This document shows, piece by piece, positions 9,099 through 19,405 of a DNA stretch of 64,000 bases; position 1 is the first letter of the stretch, and every line of letters starts with the position of its first letter. Origin of the DNA: Aromatoleum diolicum (GTDB lineage: Bacteria; Pseudomonadota; Gammaproteobacteria; Burkholderiales; Rhodocyclaceae). The DNA lies in assembly GCF_012910955.1 (NCBI RefSeq), contig NZ_WTVQ01000004.1, positions 62,001-126,000 on the forward strand. The letters run 5' to 3'. A program made the position numbers and the translations under genes. The notes below the pieces were generated by a model. That model did not search any database, was not told the DNA's origin, and was given only the letters and a program-made list of their open reading frames with translations.

Positions 9099-10334
9099 TC
9101 AGAAATTGACATCGACGGAAATGCTGAGCGTGTTCAGCGCGCGGCCGCCAATGCGCATCGTCGTCGGGGTTTCACGCGGGAAATAAGAGCCCCAGGAGTC
9201 ACGGTCCGGCCGGGCATGCGTGAGTTCGGCCTTCAGTGCGGCCTGTCGAGACACATCCCAGCGCGTACCGAGGGTCACGCTGCGCTGTGCATTGTTGCGC
9301 GACGTAAGAAACGTTTCCCACGCTGTTGCCAGCCGCCCGGGTGGCAGCGTCGCTTCGGCAAACTGCTTGTGCAGCGTTTGCCGGGCCACCGACACATACG
9401 GCGTGACGCTGCCGAAGCGTCGTCCGAGGCTCAGGTACCAGCCGTATGCACTTGGCACGTAACGATTCGCGTCGCGCCGTGCGTATTCGCCGATTGTCTG
9501 CCAGAGACCATCGTCCCACTGGACGCCGATCGAATAGAAGCTGGTTTTGCCCTTCGCGCCGGATAGATCCGTGACCACGCTTCCCTGGCCGGCCGCGCGC
9601 AGCACTGCGGCAATCGCGCGGAATTGTGCATCGCCGCGCTCGAAGGTGAAGCGTCCGTCACCGCGGCCGAGGTGCAGCGACAGGTTGCCCTGCGTCAGCG
9701 CCACGTTGAGGCCCCAGGTTTCATCGAGACGGGCTTTGCCCTCGGGGAAAGGAATCTCGCCCCTGCCGTAATATGGATGAATCTCGGCGTCGAGCTCGCC
9801 GATACGTGTGTGGTAAATGAAATCGATGCCATCGAGATCGTTGAAGGGGTTAAGGCCATATACCTCGACCGGAGGCCGGACCCACGGGTTGGCGTAGTTG
9901 ATGTAGAGCGAATCGGACAGCATGAAGAAGGGTACCCGCAGGCGCCCGATGCGCATCGACAGGCCGGGCGCCAGCGTCTGGCGGAAGAAGGCGAGCGTAA
10001 TCCGCGGGTCCTGGCGCTCGCTACCGTCTTCCATCGCCAGCGCCTGCAAAGTGATGGCGTTGTATGCGGTCAGTCGCAGGCTGGCCTGCAAGCCGATCAG
10101 GCTGTCCGCACTGAAATCGGGGTCCGAATCGCCCGGGAAATTTACGCCCCAGCGTGCAAACCAGACGTCCTTGTTATCGGTGGACACCGCCCCCAGCGTC
10201 GCAAATCCCGAAAACTCGACGCGCGGCGGCTGTGCGGCGTCGTCGGCCGCGCACGCACTGGCGGATGCGAATGTCAACGCGAGGGCGGCGACAGCCGAAC
10301 GCAGCGGCTGGCGAAGTCGAAGGCGAGCTGTCAT
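9099..10334 (-). CDS. Porin-like outer-membrane beta-barrel protein
   Basis: 411 residues with a signal peptide (cleavage after ASACA), a run of alternating polar/hydrophobic strands and a C-terminal phenylalanine (ending VDVNF), the outer-membrane insertion signature. Several strands carry YGRGE and RIGRLRVPFFM motifs reminiscent of OprP/OprO-like or DcaP-like porins, but I cannot name the subfamily. The ATG overlaps the stop of the EAL protein gene by 4 bp, and the PstS-like gene follows 10 bp after its own stop, so the three are co-translated. No substrate is evident. Confidence 0.8.
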   Translation of the reverse strand: MTARLRLRQPLRSAVAALALTFASASACAADDAAQPPRVEFSGFATLGAVSTDNKDVWFARWGVNFPGDSDPDFSADSLIGLQASLRLTAYNAITLQALAMEDGSERQDPRITLAFFRQTLAPGLSMRIGRLRVPFFMLSDSLYINYANPWVRPPVEVYGLNPFNDLDGIDFIYHTRIGELDAEIHPYYGRGEIPFPEGKARLDETWGLNVALTQGNLSLHLGRGDGRFTFERGDAQFRAIAAVLRAAGQGSVVTDLSGAKGKTSFYSIGVQWDDGLWQTIGEYARRDANRYVPSAYGWYLSLGRRFGSVTPYVSVARQTLHKQFAEATLPPGRLATAWETFLTSRNNAQRSVTLGTRWDVSRQAALKAELTHARPDRDSWGSYFPRETPTTMRIGGRALNTLSISVDVNF

Positions 10335-12784
10335 GCGGTGACTTCCTGGGTGAATCTGGGGCCAAACAGAAGGTGCTCGACGCCGGCGTCGTCAAGTGGG
10401 CGCGCAAACAGGTAGCCCTGGCCATAGTCGCAGCCCATCGCGCGGAGCAAGTCAGCCTGTTGTCTGGTCTCGATGCACTCGGCCACCACGCACATGCCCA
10501 AGTCATGAGCGAGCTCGATGCTGCGCGCGACAATGGTGCGCAGGCGTTCGTCGTGCTCGAGCGAGCGGACGAAGGAGCCGTCGAGTTTCACAAGGTCGCA
10601 GGGGATCGTATGCAGATAGCTCAGCGCGGAGTAGCCCGTGCCGAAGTCGTCGATCAGCACCGACATGCCGGCGCCGCGCAGGCGCTGCAGGATGTCGGCG
10701 GCGGGCCCATCGGGCTGTGCCAGCACGCTCTCGGTGACTTCAAAGCGCAGCATATCGTTGGGCAGGCCATGGCGGGCGATCTCGGCGATGATCTCGCCCG
10801 CCAGGTCGGGGCGGGAAAACTGGGTGGCGGACAGGTTCACGCTGACCTTCGGCACCGTGGTGCCGGCGTCGGCGCGGCCCTGCCAATCCAGGATGCGTTC
10901 GCAGGCGCGTGTCAGTACGAACATGTCCAGTTCGTGGATCAGGCCGAGCGTTTCGGCCAGCGGGATGAACAGGTTGGGAGGAAGCATCCCCTGGGTCGGA
11001 TGGCGCCAGCGCACCAATGCCTCGAAACTGCCGATCGAGCCGTCGTTCAGCGCCACGATCGGCTGGAAATGCACCGTCAGATCGCCGTCGCGCAGCGCTG
11101 TGCGCAGATCGCCCTCGAGACGCAGGCTCTGTAGCGCCTGGGCGTGCATCGACGCATGGAAGATCGCCACCGAGTCCTCGCCGCGCTCGCGTGTACGCTG
11201 CAGCGCATTGTCGGCGTCACGCAGCATCGTGTCGGCGCATTCGGGATCCTCGTAGTCCATGCTGAGCGCGATGCCGATGCGATATTTCGGATAGAGCACC
11301 TGGCCGGCGACGGTGGTCGGGGTTGCGAGCTTCTCGCGCAGCACCTCGCCCAGACGCAAGGCTTCGGCCGGGTTCTCGATGCAATTGAGCAGCAATGCAA
11401 ACTGGTCGCCGCCCACGCGCGCGGCGATATCCCCTTGCCGCAGCGTATCGCAGATCGTGTGTGCCACATGGCGCAGCAGCTCATCACCGGCCGAGTGGCC
11501 GAAGCTGTCGTTCACCAGGCGGAAGCGCTGCAGATTGATTGCCAGCACTGCAAATTCCTGACCGTCCGTGCGCAGCTGCTGCCCCAGGGCACTGTTCACA
11601 TGTTCGAGGAACAGTGCGCGGTTCGGCAACTCGGTCAGCCGGTCATGCAGCGCGTCGAACTGGAGGCGCACTTCGGCCTGCTTGTGCATGTGCACGTCGC
11701 CGATCGAGCCCGCCATGCGGAAGGCCCGTCCGTCCGCGCCGCGCAATGCCACTCCGCGCTTCATCACCCAGCGGTAGCTTCCATCCAGCTGACGCGCGCG
11801 GTATTCGCACTTGAACTGGGCACTGAACCCCTTCAGGTGCTCGATCATCGTGCTGCGGTAATTGTGGGCGTCGTCCGGATGCACGCCGGCAATGATGTCG
11901 CGGGCGGCGTGGTACGAGCTGTCGGCCTTCAATCCCGCAATTTCGCAGCAGCGCGGCGAGCAGTACACCTGCCCGCTGCTGATGTCCCAGTCCCACAGGC
12001 CGTCATTGGCCCCCTGAATGGCCAGTTCGTAGCGTTGTTCGCTCGCCTTGAGGCGTTCGGCGGTGTGCTGCAGTTCGCCGATGCGGTCCTGCAGGTTGGC
12101 CGCCATCACGTTGAAGCGACGCGCCAGCCGGGCCAGCTCGTCGTGTCCTTCCTCCGGCAGGCGATGGTCCAGCTTGCCTTCGGCAATTGCCTCGCTCCCC
12201 GCGAGCAGCCGGGTCAGGTTGCGCGTCAGCAGGTAACCAATGCCCGAAAGCAGGACAAAGGTCAGCAGGATCTCTGCCAACGCGATTGCCGCTCCCTGTT
12301 CGGTAATGGCCCGGCGCGCGCTGTCGAGCACCGACACCGATACCCCGAACTGCACGAAGCCGACCGCATTGCGCTCGAGCAGCAATGGTCGGCGCACGTG
12401 AAAGAGCGCGTCGCTGCTGCTGCCCTTTGCGGCGCCGTTATACACCTGCGGCAGCTGCTTCATCTCCGGCAGGCCGGCACTGACCAGAACGCGGCCGTCC
12501 GGCGCGACGATTCTCACGTATACCAAGCCCTCGTCGGCCTCGGAAAGCAGTTCGCCGAGCAGGTCCTGCAACGCACCGAAATCGCCCTGGTTGCCGTATG
12601 CGACGGCCATCGCATGCAACATCGTGGCGTTCTGGTTGGTCAGCGTGTTGAGGCTCGCGGTGGTGGCCTCGTTCATCAGCCGCACGCTATTCGCCAGCAA
12701 CAGCGTCAATAGCAGCACTTGCACCACGGTACTGGCCAGCAGCAGGCGGATGCGGATCGAAGTATGCTGGAATGGAAGCCTCAC
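10331..12784 (-). CDS. Membrane-bound PAS-GGDEF-EAL cyclic di-GMP protein
   Basis: About 817 residues from the GTG at 12782-12784, which lies 22 bp after the malonyl-CoA decarboxylase stop; an ATG 39 codons earlier would overlap that gene by 95 bp. Domain order: membrane helix (about 11-34), periplasmic sensor (35-160), membrane helix (164-187), HAMP (188-236), PAS (about 250-360), GGDEF, EAL. The GGDEF motif is degenerate (GGDQF), while the EAL domain keeps its active-site motifs (FEALVRW, NLSATQF, EVTESV, DDFGTGY, KLDGSF, AECIET), so it is probably a phosphodiesterase. Coupling to a periplasmic binding-like protein and a barrel suggests an envelope-sensing signal system. Confidence 0.88.
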   Translation of the reverse strand: MRLPFQHTSIRIRLLLASTVVQVLLLTLLLANSVRLMNEATTASLNTLTNQNATMLHAMAVAYGNQGDFGALQDLLGELLSEADEGLVYVRIVAPDGRVLVSAGLPEMKQLPQVYNGAAKGSSSDALFHVRRPLLLERNAVGFVQFGVSVSVLDSARRAITEQGAAIALAEILLTFVLLSGIGYLLTRNLTRLLAGSEAIAEGKLDHRLPEEGHDELARLARRFNVMAANLQDRIGELQHTAERLKASEQRYELAIQGANDGLWDWDISSGQVYCSPRCCEIAGLKADSSYHAARDIIAGVHPDDAHNYRSTMIEHLKGFSAQFKCEYRARQLDGSYRWVMKRGVALRGADGRAFRMAGSIGDVHMHKQAEVRLQFDALHDRLTELPNRALFLEHVNSALGQQLRTDGQEFAVLAINLQRFRLVNDSFGHSAGDELLRHVAHTICDTLRQGDIAARVGGDQFALLLNCIENPAEALRLGEVLREKLATPTTVAGQVLYPKYRIGIALSMDYEDPECADTMLRDADNALQRTRERGEDSVAIFHASMHAQALQSLRLEGDLRTALRDGDLTVHFQPIVALNDGSIGSFEALVRWRHPTQGMLPPNLFIPLAETLGLIHELDMFVLTRACERILDWQGRADAGTTVPKVSVNLSATQFSRPDLAGEIIAEIARHGLPNDMLRFEVTESVLAQPDGPAADILQRLRGAGMSVLIDDFGTGYSALSYLHTIPCDLVKLDGSFVRSLEHDERLRTIVARSIELAHDLGMCVVAECIETRQQADLLRAMGCDYGQGYLFARPLDDAGVEHLLFGPRFTQEVTA

Positions 12785-12806
12785 GCTGAACCCCGGCGAG
12801 CCCGTG

Positions 12807-14186
12807 TCATCGTCGTGCGAGGCGCTTGACCCCGGCCGCGGCGTCAATCCTGCCTTCCTCGACGAATGCTCCGACGTTGTCCACGATGCGCTCGGGATCA
12901 TAAAGGTAGTTCACCATGACGCCCCAGGCTTGCCCGAGGCCTTTCTCCGAAGTGTCGGCGAGCCAGTTGAGCCGCTCGACGCGTGCGCCGTTGCCGAGGT
13001 GGAAGCGCGCCACCGGATCGAGCGGTTCCTTGTCGCGCTTGGCTTCCAGCAGGTAGGCCGCCGTCGCTCTCAGCAGCGGGTCGCGCAGCGCGCGCACCAG
13101 CGCCGGATCGGTCGCCCATTCGGGATTGCCGGCCAGTATCTGCGCCAGACGTGGCGACTCCGGCCCGTCGATGCCGGCCGTTGCGAGGCGCTTCCAGTCG
13201 GCTTCGCTGAACGCGGCCATCACGTCTTTCGGGTTCCTGCTCGCCCAGCGCACCAGCCCGGGAATCGGCGATAGCGTGGCAAAGGTCTGGAGGCGCGGAA
13301 AGTCGCGCTGAAGATCGTCGACCACCCGTTTGAGCAGGAAATTGCCGAACGACACCCCGCGCAGACCTTCCTGGGTGGCGCTGATGGAATAGAAGATCGC
13401 GGTGTTGGCGCGCTCGGCATCGGCGACGGGGGCGTTCTCATCGAGCAGCTTCTGCACGTTGTCGGCGAGGTCCTGGAGCAGTGCAACTTCGACGAAGATC
13501 AACGGTTCCAGCGGCATGCGCGGGTGGAAGAAGGCGTAACAGCGACGGTCGGAGCCCAACCGGTTCTTCAGATCCTTCCAGGATTGGATGGCGTGCACGG
13601 CCTCGTACTGGACGATCTTCTCGAGCAGGGCGGCGGGTGAGTTCCACGTCAGGCGCTGCAATTCCAGGAACCCGACGTCGAACCATGCAGTCAGGCGTGC
13701 TTCGAGTTCGCGGTCGAGCGCCTTGAGTTCCTTGTCGTGTTCCAGATAGCGCAGCAAGTCGGCGCGCAGATCGACAAGAAATTTGACGCCCTGCGGGATG
13801 GCATTGAACTGGGTGAGGATGCGGATGCGCGAGGAACGCATCGCCGCGCGCATCTGGGCTTCGGCGTCCCATTGGCGGGGTGTGCCGACGGCCGCCTGGT
13901 ACGCGTCGTGGGCCTTGGCAACGCGTTGCGGGTCGGGGCCGAACTCAAGCGCGATTATGCGCAGGAAGGCCTGTCGGCCGGCATCGTCAAGTTTCAGATA
14001 GGTATCGGCGAGGCGGGCAGCCCGCAAGCGCGTCGACACCTCGCCGCCACGGCTTTCTGCGCACTCCCGAAGTTGCCGGCGAATCCGGTCGAGCTGCTTT
14101 TCCGTCGGTTCCCCGTTCCTGCCGGTGGCGTTGGCGACCATCTCGCGAACTCTCGACAGGCTGCGCGATACCAATCCGGATACCAT
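12807..14186 (-). CDS. Malonyl-CoA decarboxylase
   Basis: Converts malonyl-CoA to acetyl-CoA and CO2. 459 residues. The start ATG at 14184-14186 was chosen because AGGAG sits 7 nt upstream; the frame is open further upstream without a good site. Family motifs are visible in the catalytic C-terminal domain: AIFYSISATQEGLRGVSFG, which holds the catalytic serine region, and ARFHLGNGARVERLNW, which holds the catalytic histidine. The N-terminal helical domain makes up about the first 150 residues. No malonate transporter or malonyl-CoA synthetase gene is adjacent; it is followed by the EAL protein gene, possibly in the same transcript. Confidence 0.93.
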   Translation of the reverse strand: MVSGLVSRSLSRVREMVANATGRNGEPTEKQLDRIRRQLRECAESRGGEVSTRLRAARLADTYLKLDDAGRQAFLRIIALEFGPDPQRVAKAHDAYQAAVGTPRQWDAEAQMRAAMRSSRIRILTQFNAIPQGVKFLVDLRADLLRYLEHDKELKALDRELEARLTAWFDVGFLELQRLTWNSPAALLEKIVQYEAVHAIQSWKDLKNRLGSDRRCYAFFHPRMPLEPLIFVEVALLQDLADNVQKLLDENAPVADAERANTAIFYSISATQEGLRGVSFGNFLLKRVVDDLQRDFPRLQTFATLSPIPGLVRWASRNPKDVMAAFSEADWKRLATAGIDGPESPRLAQILAGNPEWATDPALVRALRDPLLRATAAYLLEAKRDKEPLDPVARFHLGNGARVERLNWLADTSEKGLGQAWGVMVNYLYDPERIVDNVGAFVEEGRIDAAAGVKRLARR

Positions 14187-14320
14187 TTGCTGTCTCCTTT
14201 CTCCCATGCTGCCAGAAATGAATTCATCATAGTGCGCAATTTTGCACGATCCGCCCTCAGGATGATGACGGCTGAATTGCGGCAGATCCTGGCGCCCGTC
14301 AGCGCGGGCTCGTGCGCGAC

Positions 14321-15121
14321 CTAGGTGCGACTGTCGATCGCCTTGCAGTTTGTCGCGAGAAGCCACAGGCCTGCGGCAACCATCGGTACGCACAACCATT
14401 GAGCGGTCGACAGGCCGAGCGAGAGTGTGCCGAAAATGCCTGGATCAGGCGTGCGAAAAAATTCCGCAATGAAGCGTAATAACCCGTAGCCGATCAAAAA
14501 TACCGCGGATACTGCCTTGAGCGGTCTCGGACGGGCGGCATACAGCCACAGGATCGCGAACAGCAACAAACCCTCTCCCGCGGCCTGATAGAGCTGTGAC
14601 GGATGGCGCGGTAGCGCGTCGACCCACGGATAGACCATTGCCCACGGCAGCTCGGTTTCGACGGGGCGTCCCCACAGTTCGCCGTTGATGAAATTGCCGA
14701 TGCGCCCTGCGGCGAGCCCGGTCGGGACCAGCGGGGCAATGAAGTCGGTGACCTGCCAGAAACCCTTGCCGGTGCGCCGGCCGTACAGCCACATCCCAGC
14801 CAGTACACCAAGAAAGCCGCCGTGGAAGCTCATGCCGCCTTTCCAGATGGCGAGGATTTCCGCCGGATGGCTCAGGTAATAGCCGGGCTGGAAGAACAGC
14901 ACCTCGCCGAGCCGTCCGCCCAGCACGACGCCGATCATGCCGTACATCAGCAGGTCGTCGATCTGCTGCGTGGTCCAGCCCAGCTCCGGGCGGCGCCGCG
15001 CATGGGCCCGGCCGAGCAGCATGAACAGGACGAAGGCGGCGAGATACATCAGCCCATACCAGCGCACCGCCAGCGGGCCGATGGACAAGGCGATGGGGTC
15101 GAACTGGGGATGGGTCAGCAT
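14321..15121 (-). CDS. lgt: Prolipoprotein diacylglyceryl transferase
   Basis: Inner-membrane enzyme that attaches diacylglycerol to the lipobox cysteine of prolipoproteins. 266 residues with seven predicted membrane helices. Essential motifs are present: H100 in SFHGGFLG and the Lgt signature [14 protein letters not shown] starting near residue 139, with R140, N143, N146 and E148. Typical length. It lies between yceH and malonyl-CoA decarboxylase on the same strand with gaps of 54 and 134 bp, so it may form a transcript with yceH. Confidence 0.97.
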   Translation of the reverse strand: MLTHPQFDPIALSIGPLAVRWYGLMYLAAFVLFMLLGRAHARRRPELGWTTQQIDDLLMYGMIGVVLGGRLGEVLFFQPGYYLSHPAEILAIWKGGMSFHGGFLGVLAGMWLYGRRTGKGFWQVTDFIAPLVPTGLAAGRIGNFINGELWGRPVETELPWAMVYPWVDALPRHPSQLYQAAGEGLLLFAILWLYAARPRPLKAVSAVFLIGYGLLRFIAEFFRTPDPGIFGTLSLGLSTAQWLCVPMVAAGLWLLATNCKAIDSRT

Positions 15122-15175
15122 GGGGAGGCGGATGTCATGGTGCAGCAGCTTACGGACGGTGGCGGGTCGGCACGC

Positions 15176-15862
15176 TCATTCAAATTGCGCGCGGAACTTG
15201 TCGAATTCGCTGCGCAGCCAGTCGACCTCCTCGCGCAGTCGGCGGACTTCCTCTTCCAGTTCGGCGCTGCGTCCGCGCGCCGGGATCGCGGACTGACCGC
15301 TTGCCAGCGCCTCGCCCAAGGCGTCGAACGCTGCGCTGCCGCCCAGCAGATGGGCGAAGCGCGTCTCCTTGGTGCCCGGCGCCCGCGGCAGTGCGGCGGC
15401 CATCGGCGGATATTTCTCCGCCAGATGCTCGAGCACGCGCTCGACTGCCGCAATGTCGTCGAAACGATGCATGCGTTCGGCGCGTTGGCGGATCTCGCCG
15501 GCGGTCTGGGCGCCACGTAGCAGCAACACGGCCAGCACGGCCTGCTCCGGCGGCGGCAGGGAATGGCGCAGGCGCACCAGATGCTCGTACTTGGCAACGC
15601 GTGCGCTGGCCTGGTCGCGCCGCGACACCAGCTTGCGTGCCATCAGGCGGTCGAGCGCGGCCTGCACGTCGTCGTCTGACAGATTCATCACCGGCTCACG
15701 CCCGGTCAGCTGGTTGCCGCCGGTGACGATGCCGTGCACGGACAAGGGATACGCGTCGGGGGTAACGAAGGCCTTTTCGATCAGCACCCCTAGCACGCGA
15801 ATTTCAATCGGGTCGAGATCGAAGCCATCGGGGGCGGTATCGGGGGTGGAGGGGTCGGTCAT
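15176..15862 (-). CDS. YceH family protein (DUF480)
   Basis: 228 residues from the ATG at 15860-15862; a TTG 13 codons upstream was rejected. The protein has the tandem winged-helix fold expected of the YceH/DUF480 family, seen from IEIRVLGVLIEKAFVTPDAYPLS near the start and GGNQLTGREPVM, and ends in a charged coiled coil (about residues 185-228). In enterobacteria the gene accompanies flagellar or murein genes; function is not established. Divergent from ilvD, with a 144-bp shared upstream region. Confidence 0.9.
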   Translation of the reverse strand: MTDPSTPDTAPDGFDLDPIEIRVLGVLIEKAFVTPDAYPLSVHGIVTGGNQLTGREPVMNLSDDDVQAALDRLMARKLVSRRDQASARVAKYEHLVRLRHSLPPPEQAVLAVLLLRGAQTAGEIRQRAERMHRFDDIAAVERVLEHLAEKYPPMAAALPRAPGTKETRFAHLLGGSAAFDALGEALASGQSAIPARGRSAELEEEVRRLREEVDWLRSEFDKFRAQFE

Positions 15863-16006
15863 CGGAGTCGGCAATGCTGGCGGTGGCCCGCGGGAGGGCA
15901 ATGATAGCCGACTCGTGGTTTAGCTTCGGTTAGAATTCCAAGGCTAAATCCGAAGTGGCGCTTCGCCAACGCAGCGCGGCGCCCGAATCCCAGAGCCGAG
16001 GACACC

Positions 16007-17857
16007 ATGCCCCAATACCGTTCCCGCACCTCCACCGCCGGCCGCAACATGGCGGGCGCACGCGCCCTGTGGCGCGCCACCGGCATGAAGGACGGCGATT
16101 TCGAAAAGCCGATCATCGCCATTGCCAACAGCTTCACGCAGTTCGTGCCCGGCCACGTGCACCTGAAGGATCTCGGTCAGCTCGTCGCACGCGAGATCGA
16201 GGCCGCCGGCGGCGTTGCGAAGGAATTCAACACGATCGCCGTCGACGACGGCATCGCCATGGGCCACGGCGGCATGCTGTACTCGCTGCCGTCGCGCGAG
16301 CTGATCGCCGACAGCGTGGAATACATGGTCAATGCCCACACTGCCGATGCGCTGGTGTGCATCTCGAACTGCGACAAGATCACCCCGGGCATGCTGATGG
16401 CCGCGCTGCGCCTGAACATCCCGGCGATCTTCGTCTCCGGCGGACCGATGGAAGCGGGCAAGGTCAAGTGGGAAGCAAAGGTGATCTCGCTCGACCTCGT
16501 CGATGCGATGGTCAAGGCCGCCGACAGCAGCTGTTCCGACGAAGAGGTGGATGCCATCGAGCGTTCCGCCTGCCCGACCTGTGGTTCGTGCTCCGGCATG
16601 TTCACCGCGAACTCGATGAACTGCCTCACCGAAGCGCTCGGACTGTCGCTGCCGGGTAACGGCACCGTGCTTGCCACGCACGCCGACCGCGAGCAGCTGT
16701 TCCGCAGGGCCGGCCGCACCATCGTCGACATGGCGCGCCGCTATTATGAAAAGGATGACGCCTCGGTGCTGCCGCGCTCGATCGCGAGCTTCAAGGCCTT
16801 CGAGAACGCGATCAGTCTCGACGTCGCAATGGGCGGATCGACGAACACGGTGCTGCATCTCCTCGCCGCTGCGCGCGAAGCCGAGGTGAACTTCACGATG
16901 GCCGACATCGACCGCATCTCGCGCAAGGTGCCGTGCCTGTGCAAGGTCGCGCCGGCCATTGCCGACGTGCATATCGAGGATGTCCATCGTGCCGGCGGCA
17001 TCATGGCGATTCTCGGTGAACTGAACCGCGCCGGCCTGCTGCACGCCGAGTTGCCCACGGTGCACAGCAAGACCATGGCCGAGGCCCTGTCGCGTTGGGA
17101 TGTGATGCAGGCGCACGACACCACGGTGTTCGAGTTCTACAAGGCCGCTCCCGGTGGCGTGCCGACGCAGGTCGCGTTCTCGCAGAACCGCCGCTGGAAC
17201 GAACTCGACATGGATCGTTCGCACGGCGTCATTCGCGACCGCGCCAACGCCTTCAGCCAGGACGGTGGCCTTGCCGTGCTGTACGGCAACATTGCCGAGA
17301 AGGGCTGCATCGTGAAAACCGCCGGCGTCGATGAGTCGATCTGGACCTTCACCGGACGCGCGCGCGTGTTCGAAAGCCAGGAAGAGGCCGTCGAAGGCAT
17401 CCTTGGCGACAGGGTCGTGGCCGGCGATGTGGTCATCATCCGCTACGAAGGCCCGAAGGGCGGTCCCGGCATGCAGGAGATGCTGTATCCGACCAGCTAC
17501 CTGAAGTCCAGGGGGCTCGGAAAGGAGTGCGCGCTGCTGACCGACGGGCGCTTCTCCGGCGGCACCTCCGGCCTGTCGATCGGTCATGCTTCGCCGGAAG
17601 CGGCCTGTGGCGGTGCGATCGCGCTGGTCGAGGAGGGTGACACCATCGAAATCGACATCCCCAACCGGCGCATCCACCTTGCGGTGTCGGAAGCGGAACT
17701 GGCGCGGCGTCGTGCCACGATGGAGGCCAAGGGCGATAAGGCCTGGAAGCCCGTCAGCCGCCAACGTGTGGTGTCCGCTGCGCTGCAGGCCTACGCGGCG
17801 CTGACCACCAGTGCTGATACGGGAGCCGTGCGCGACGTGCGACAGGTGCAGCGCTGA
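16007..17857 (+). CDS. ilvD: Dihydroxy-acid dehydratase
   Basis: Iron-sulfur enzyme of branched-chain amino acid synthesis, converting 2,3-dihydroxy-isovalerate and -methylvalerate to the 2-oxo acids. 616 residues, the long form found in E. coli. Signature 1, [13 protein letters not shown] (around residues 122-134), and signature 2 near [16 protein letters not shown] (around 195) contain the cluster cysteines; the C-terminal [16 protein letters not shown] segment is present. GAGG lies 5 nt before the ATG. No other ilv or leu gene is nearby. Confidence 0.98.
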   Translation: MPQYRSRTSTAGRNMAGARALWRATGMKDGDFEKPIIAIANSFTQFVPGHVHLKDLGQLVAREIEAAGGVAKEFNTIAVDDGIAMGHGGMLYSLPSRELIADSVEYMVNAHTADALVCISNCDKITPGMLMAALRLNIPAIFVSGGPMEAGKVKWEAKVISLDLVDAMVKAADSSCSDEEVDAIERSACPTCGSCSGMFTANSMNCLTEALGLSLPGNGTVLATHADREQLFRRAGRTIVDMARRYYEKDDASVLPRSIASFKAFENAISLDVAMGGSTNTVLHLLAAAREAEVNFTMADIDRISRKVPCLCKVAPAIADVHIEDVHRAGGIMAILGELNRAGLLHAELPTVHSKTMAEALSRWDVMQAHDTTVFEFYKAAPGGVPTQVAFSQNRRWNELDMDRSHGVIRDRANAFSQDGGLAVLYGNIAEKGCIVKTAGVDESIWTFTGRARVFESQEEAVEGILGDRVVAGDVVIIRYEGPKGGPGMQEMLYPTSYLKSRGLGKECALLTDGRFSGGTSGLSIGHASPEAACGGAIALVEEGDTIEIDIPNRRIHLAVSEAELARRRATMEAKGDKAWKPVSRQRVVSAALQAYAALTTSADTGAVRDVRQVQR

Positions 17858-17914
17858 TACCTGCATGCGCTATGATGGCGTTGGGATAATTCACCGCTGC
17901 GGGCAAGGGATGAA

Positions 17915-19336
17915 ATGTTCGGCTGGCTGAAACGTCTGTTGGGCGGGGCGCAGGCTGCCCCGGCTTTTTCGCCAGCCGCTGCGCCGTCGCCGCAACGGGT
18001 TCCCGCGCCGGAAGGGGCGCCGGCAGTCACCGCTCGCAGCGAGGTGCCGCCGGAGCCGCTGTCCGCGCCGGTCGCCGTCGCGGCGGCGGAAACCGCGGGG
18101 GACGCCGCGCTATCTTTGCTATGCCGGACCGAAGTCCTTGACCGCGAGCAGAATCCGACCGGTTACGCGTTCGAGCTGCGTGAGGACATTTCCGGACGCA
18201 TCCGCTCCCCCGGCCGCCGCACGCGCGATTTCGTCGACGGCCTGCTGGTCGAACAGATCGATCGCTACGGGCGTGGTGCCGCGCTGCGTACGCGTCAGGT
18301 GTGTCTGCGCGTCTGGGACGGTTTCCTCGGTAATGCGGTGCTGGACCGTCTGGCAGGGCTGAATGCCGTGCTGCTGGTGCAGCCTGAGTTTCCGATGCGC
18401 ACTGCCAGTGCGGAAACCCTCGAACACGCCCGCCGCGTGCGCGAAGCCGGCCTGCGTCTCGTGCTCGATCACAACGATTCTGGACCCTGGCTCGAGAGTC
18501 TGCTGCCGCTTGCCGATGCGGCGGTGTTCCGCATGGGTTTCTGCGTACCCGAAGAAGTGAGCCTGTTCGCCCGCATGGTGCAGCGTCTGCGTCCCGGTCT
18601 GCCGGTGTGGGCATGGGAGGTCGGCACAATCGATGATTTCGAATTGGCCCGCAATGTCGGCTGCGCGGCTTTTGCAGGCGGTTTCGTCACCCGTCGCGAA
18701 GACTGGAAGGGTAACAGCCTTGCGCCCCACGGCATGCGTCTGGCGTCCTTGCTCACGCGCCTGCGCAGCGGTGTCGAGACGCAGGAAATCGCCGAGATCC
18801 TCAAGCACGACCTGGCGCTCGCCTATCGCCTGCTGCGTTATGTGAATGCGGCGGCGTGGGGGCTCAATAACCGCATCACATCGGTCGAACAGGCAATCAT
18901 GGTGCTTGGCCAGCAACCGCTGCAGCGCTGGGTGTCGATGATGTTGCTGGGTAGCTCCCACAGTGCCCCCGGTGCGGTGGTGGTCATGGAGGAGGCGCTG
19001 ACGCGCGCCCGCTTCCTCGAGCTCATCGGCTCCTTGCGTGGCGAGCGCGACCCGGCTGCACAATTGTTCGTGCTGGGCCTGTTCTCGCTACTCGATGTGG
19101 CGCTCAAGGTACCGCTCGAGGAGGCGATCCGTCCGCTCAAGTTGTCGGAGGCGATGCAGGATGCGCTGCTGCACCAGCGCGGACCGATGGCGCCATATCT
19201 CGAACTGGCACTGGCCTTCGAACGCGGCGATGCCGAGCGGGTGGAGTCTTTTGCCGGTGTGCTCGGGGTCGCCGTGGGCGAGCTTAACCGCCTGCAGTTC
19301 GAAGCACTCGATTGGGTGCAGGCGGCCGAAGCCTGA
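17915..19336 (+). CDS. EAL-like plus HDOD domain signalling protein
   Basis: 473 residues. After a short Ala/Pro-rich linker (about 10-65), an EAL-related domain begins near residue 68 (LLCRTEVLDREQNPTGYAFE) but lacks the EAL motif and the catalytic acidic residues, so it is not expected to cleave cyclic di-GMP. A C-terminal HDOD domain (about 270-440) shows the typical LAYRLLRYVNAAAWG and the helix with VEQAIMVLGQQPLQRW. This matches the YuxH-type architecture. Such proteins act as signalling scaffolds or receptors; the partner is unknown. AAGGGA lies upstream of the ATG. A second, shorter member occurs at 36548-37684. Confidence 0.88.
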   Translation: MFGWLKRLLGGAQAAPAFSPAAAPSPQRVPAPEGAPAVTARSEVPPEPLSAPVAVAAAETAGDAALSLLCRTEVLDREQNPTGYAFELREDISGRIRSPGRRTRDFVDGLLVEQIDRYGRGAALRTRQVCLRVWDGFLGNAVLDRLAGLNAVLLVQPEFPMRTASAETLEHARRVREAGLRLVLDHNDSGPWLESLLPLADAAVFRMGFCVPEEVSLFARMVQRLRPGLPVWAWEVGTIDDFELARNVGCAAFAGGFVTRREDWKGNSLAPHGMRLASLLTRLRSGVETQEIAEILKHDLALAYRLLRYVNAAAWGLNNRITSVEQAIMVLGQQPLQRWVSMMLLGSSHSAPGAVVVMEEALTRARFLELIGSLRGERDPAAQLFVLGLFSLLDVALKVPLEEAIRPLKLSEAMQDALLHQRGPMAPYLELALAFERGDAERVESFAGVLGVAVGELNRLQFEALDWVQAAEA

Positions 19337-19405
19337 ATCGCACTCCGGCGAGCGCTGTGCCGGCGTGCCTTGACCGACTTGCGAGCGCCCTCTACCATCC
19401 GCCGC

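Noticed and set aside
10331-12901. Upstream ATG start for the PAS-GGDEF-EAL protein
   Set aside because: Would overlap malonyl-CoA decarboxylase by 95 bp and add a Ser/Pro-rich tail with no domain; the GTG at 12782-12784 fits the gene boundary better.
15944-17866. Long minus-strand open frame opposite ilvD
   Set aside because: Antisense shadow of a complete dihydroxy-acid dehydratase with all signature motifs.
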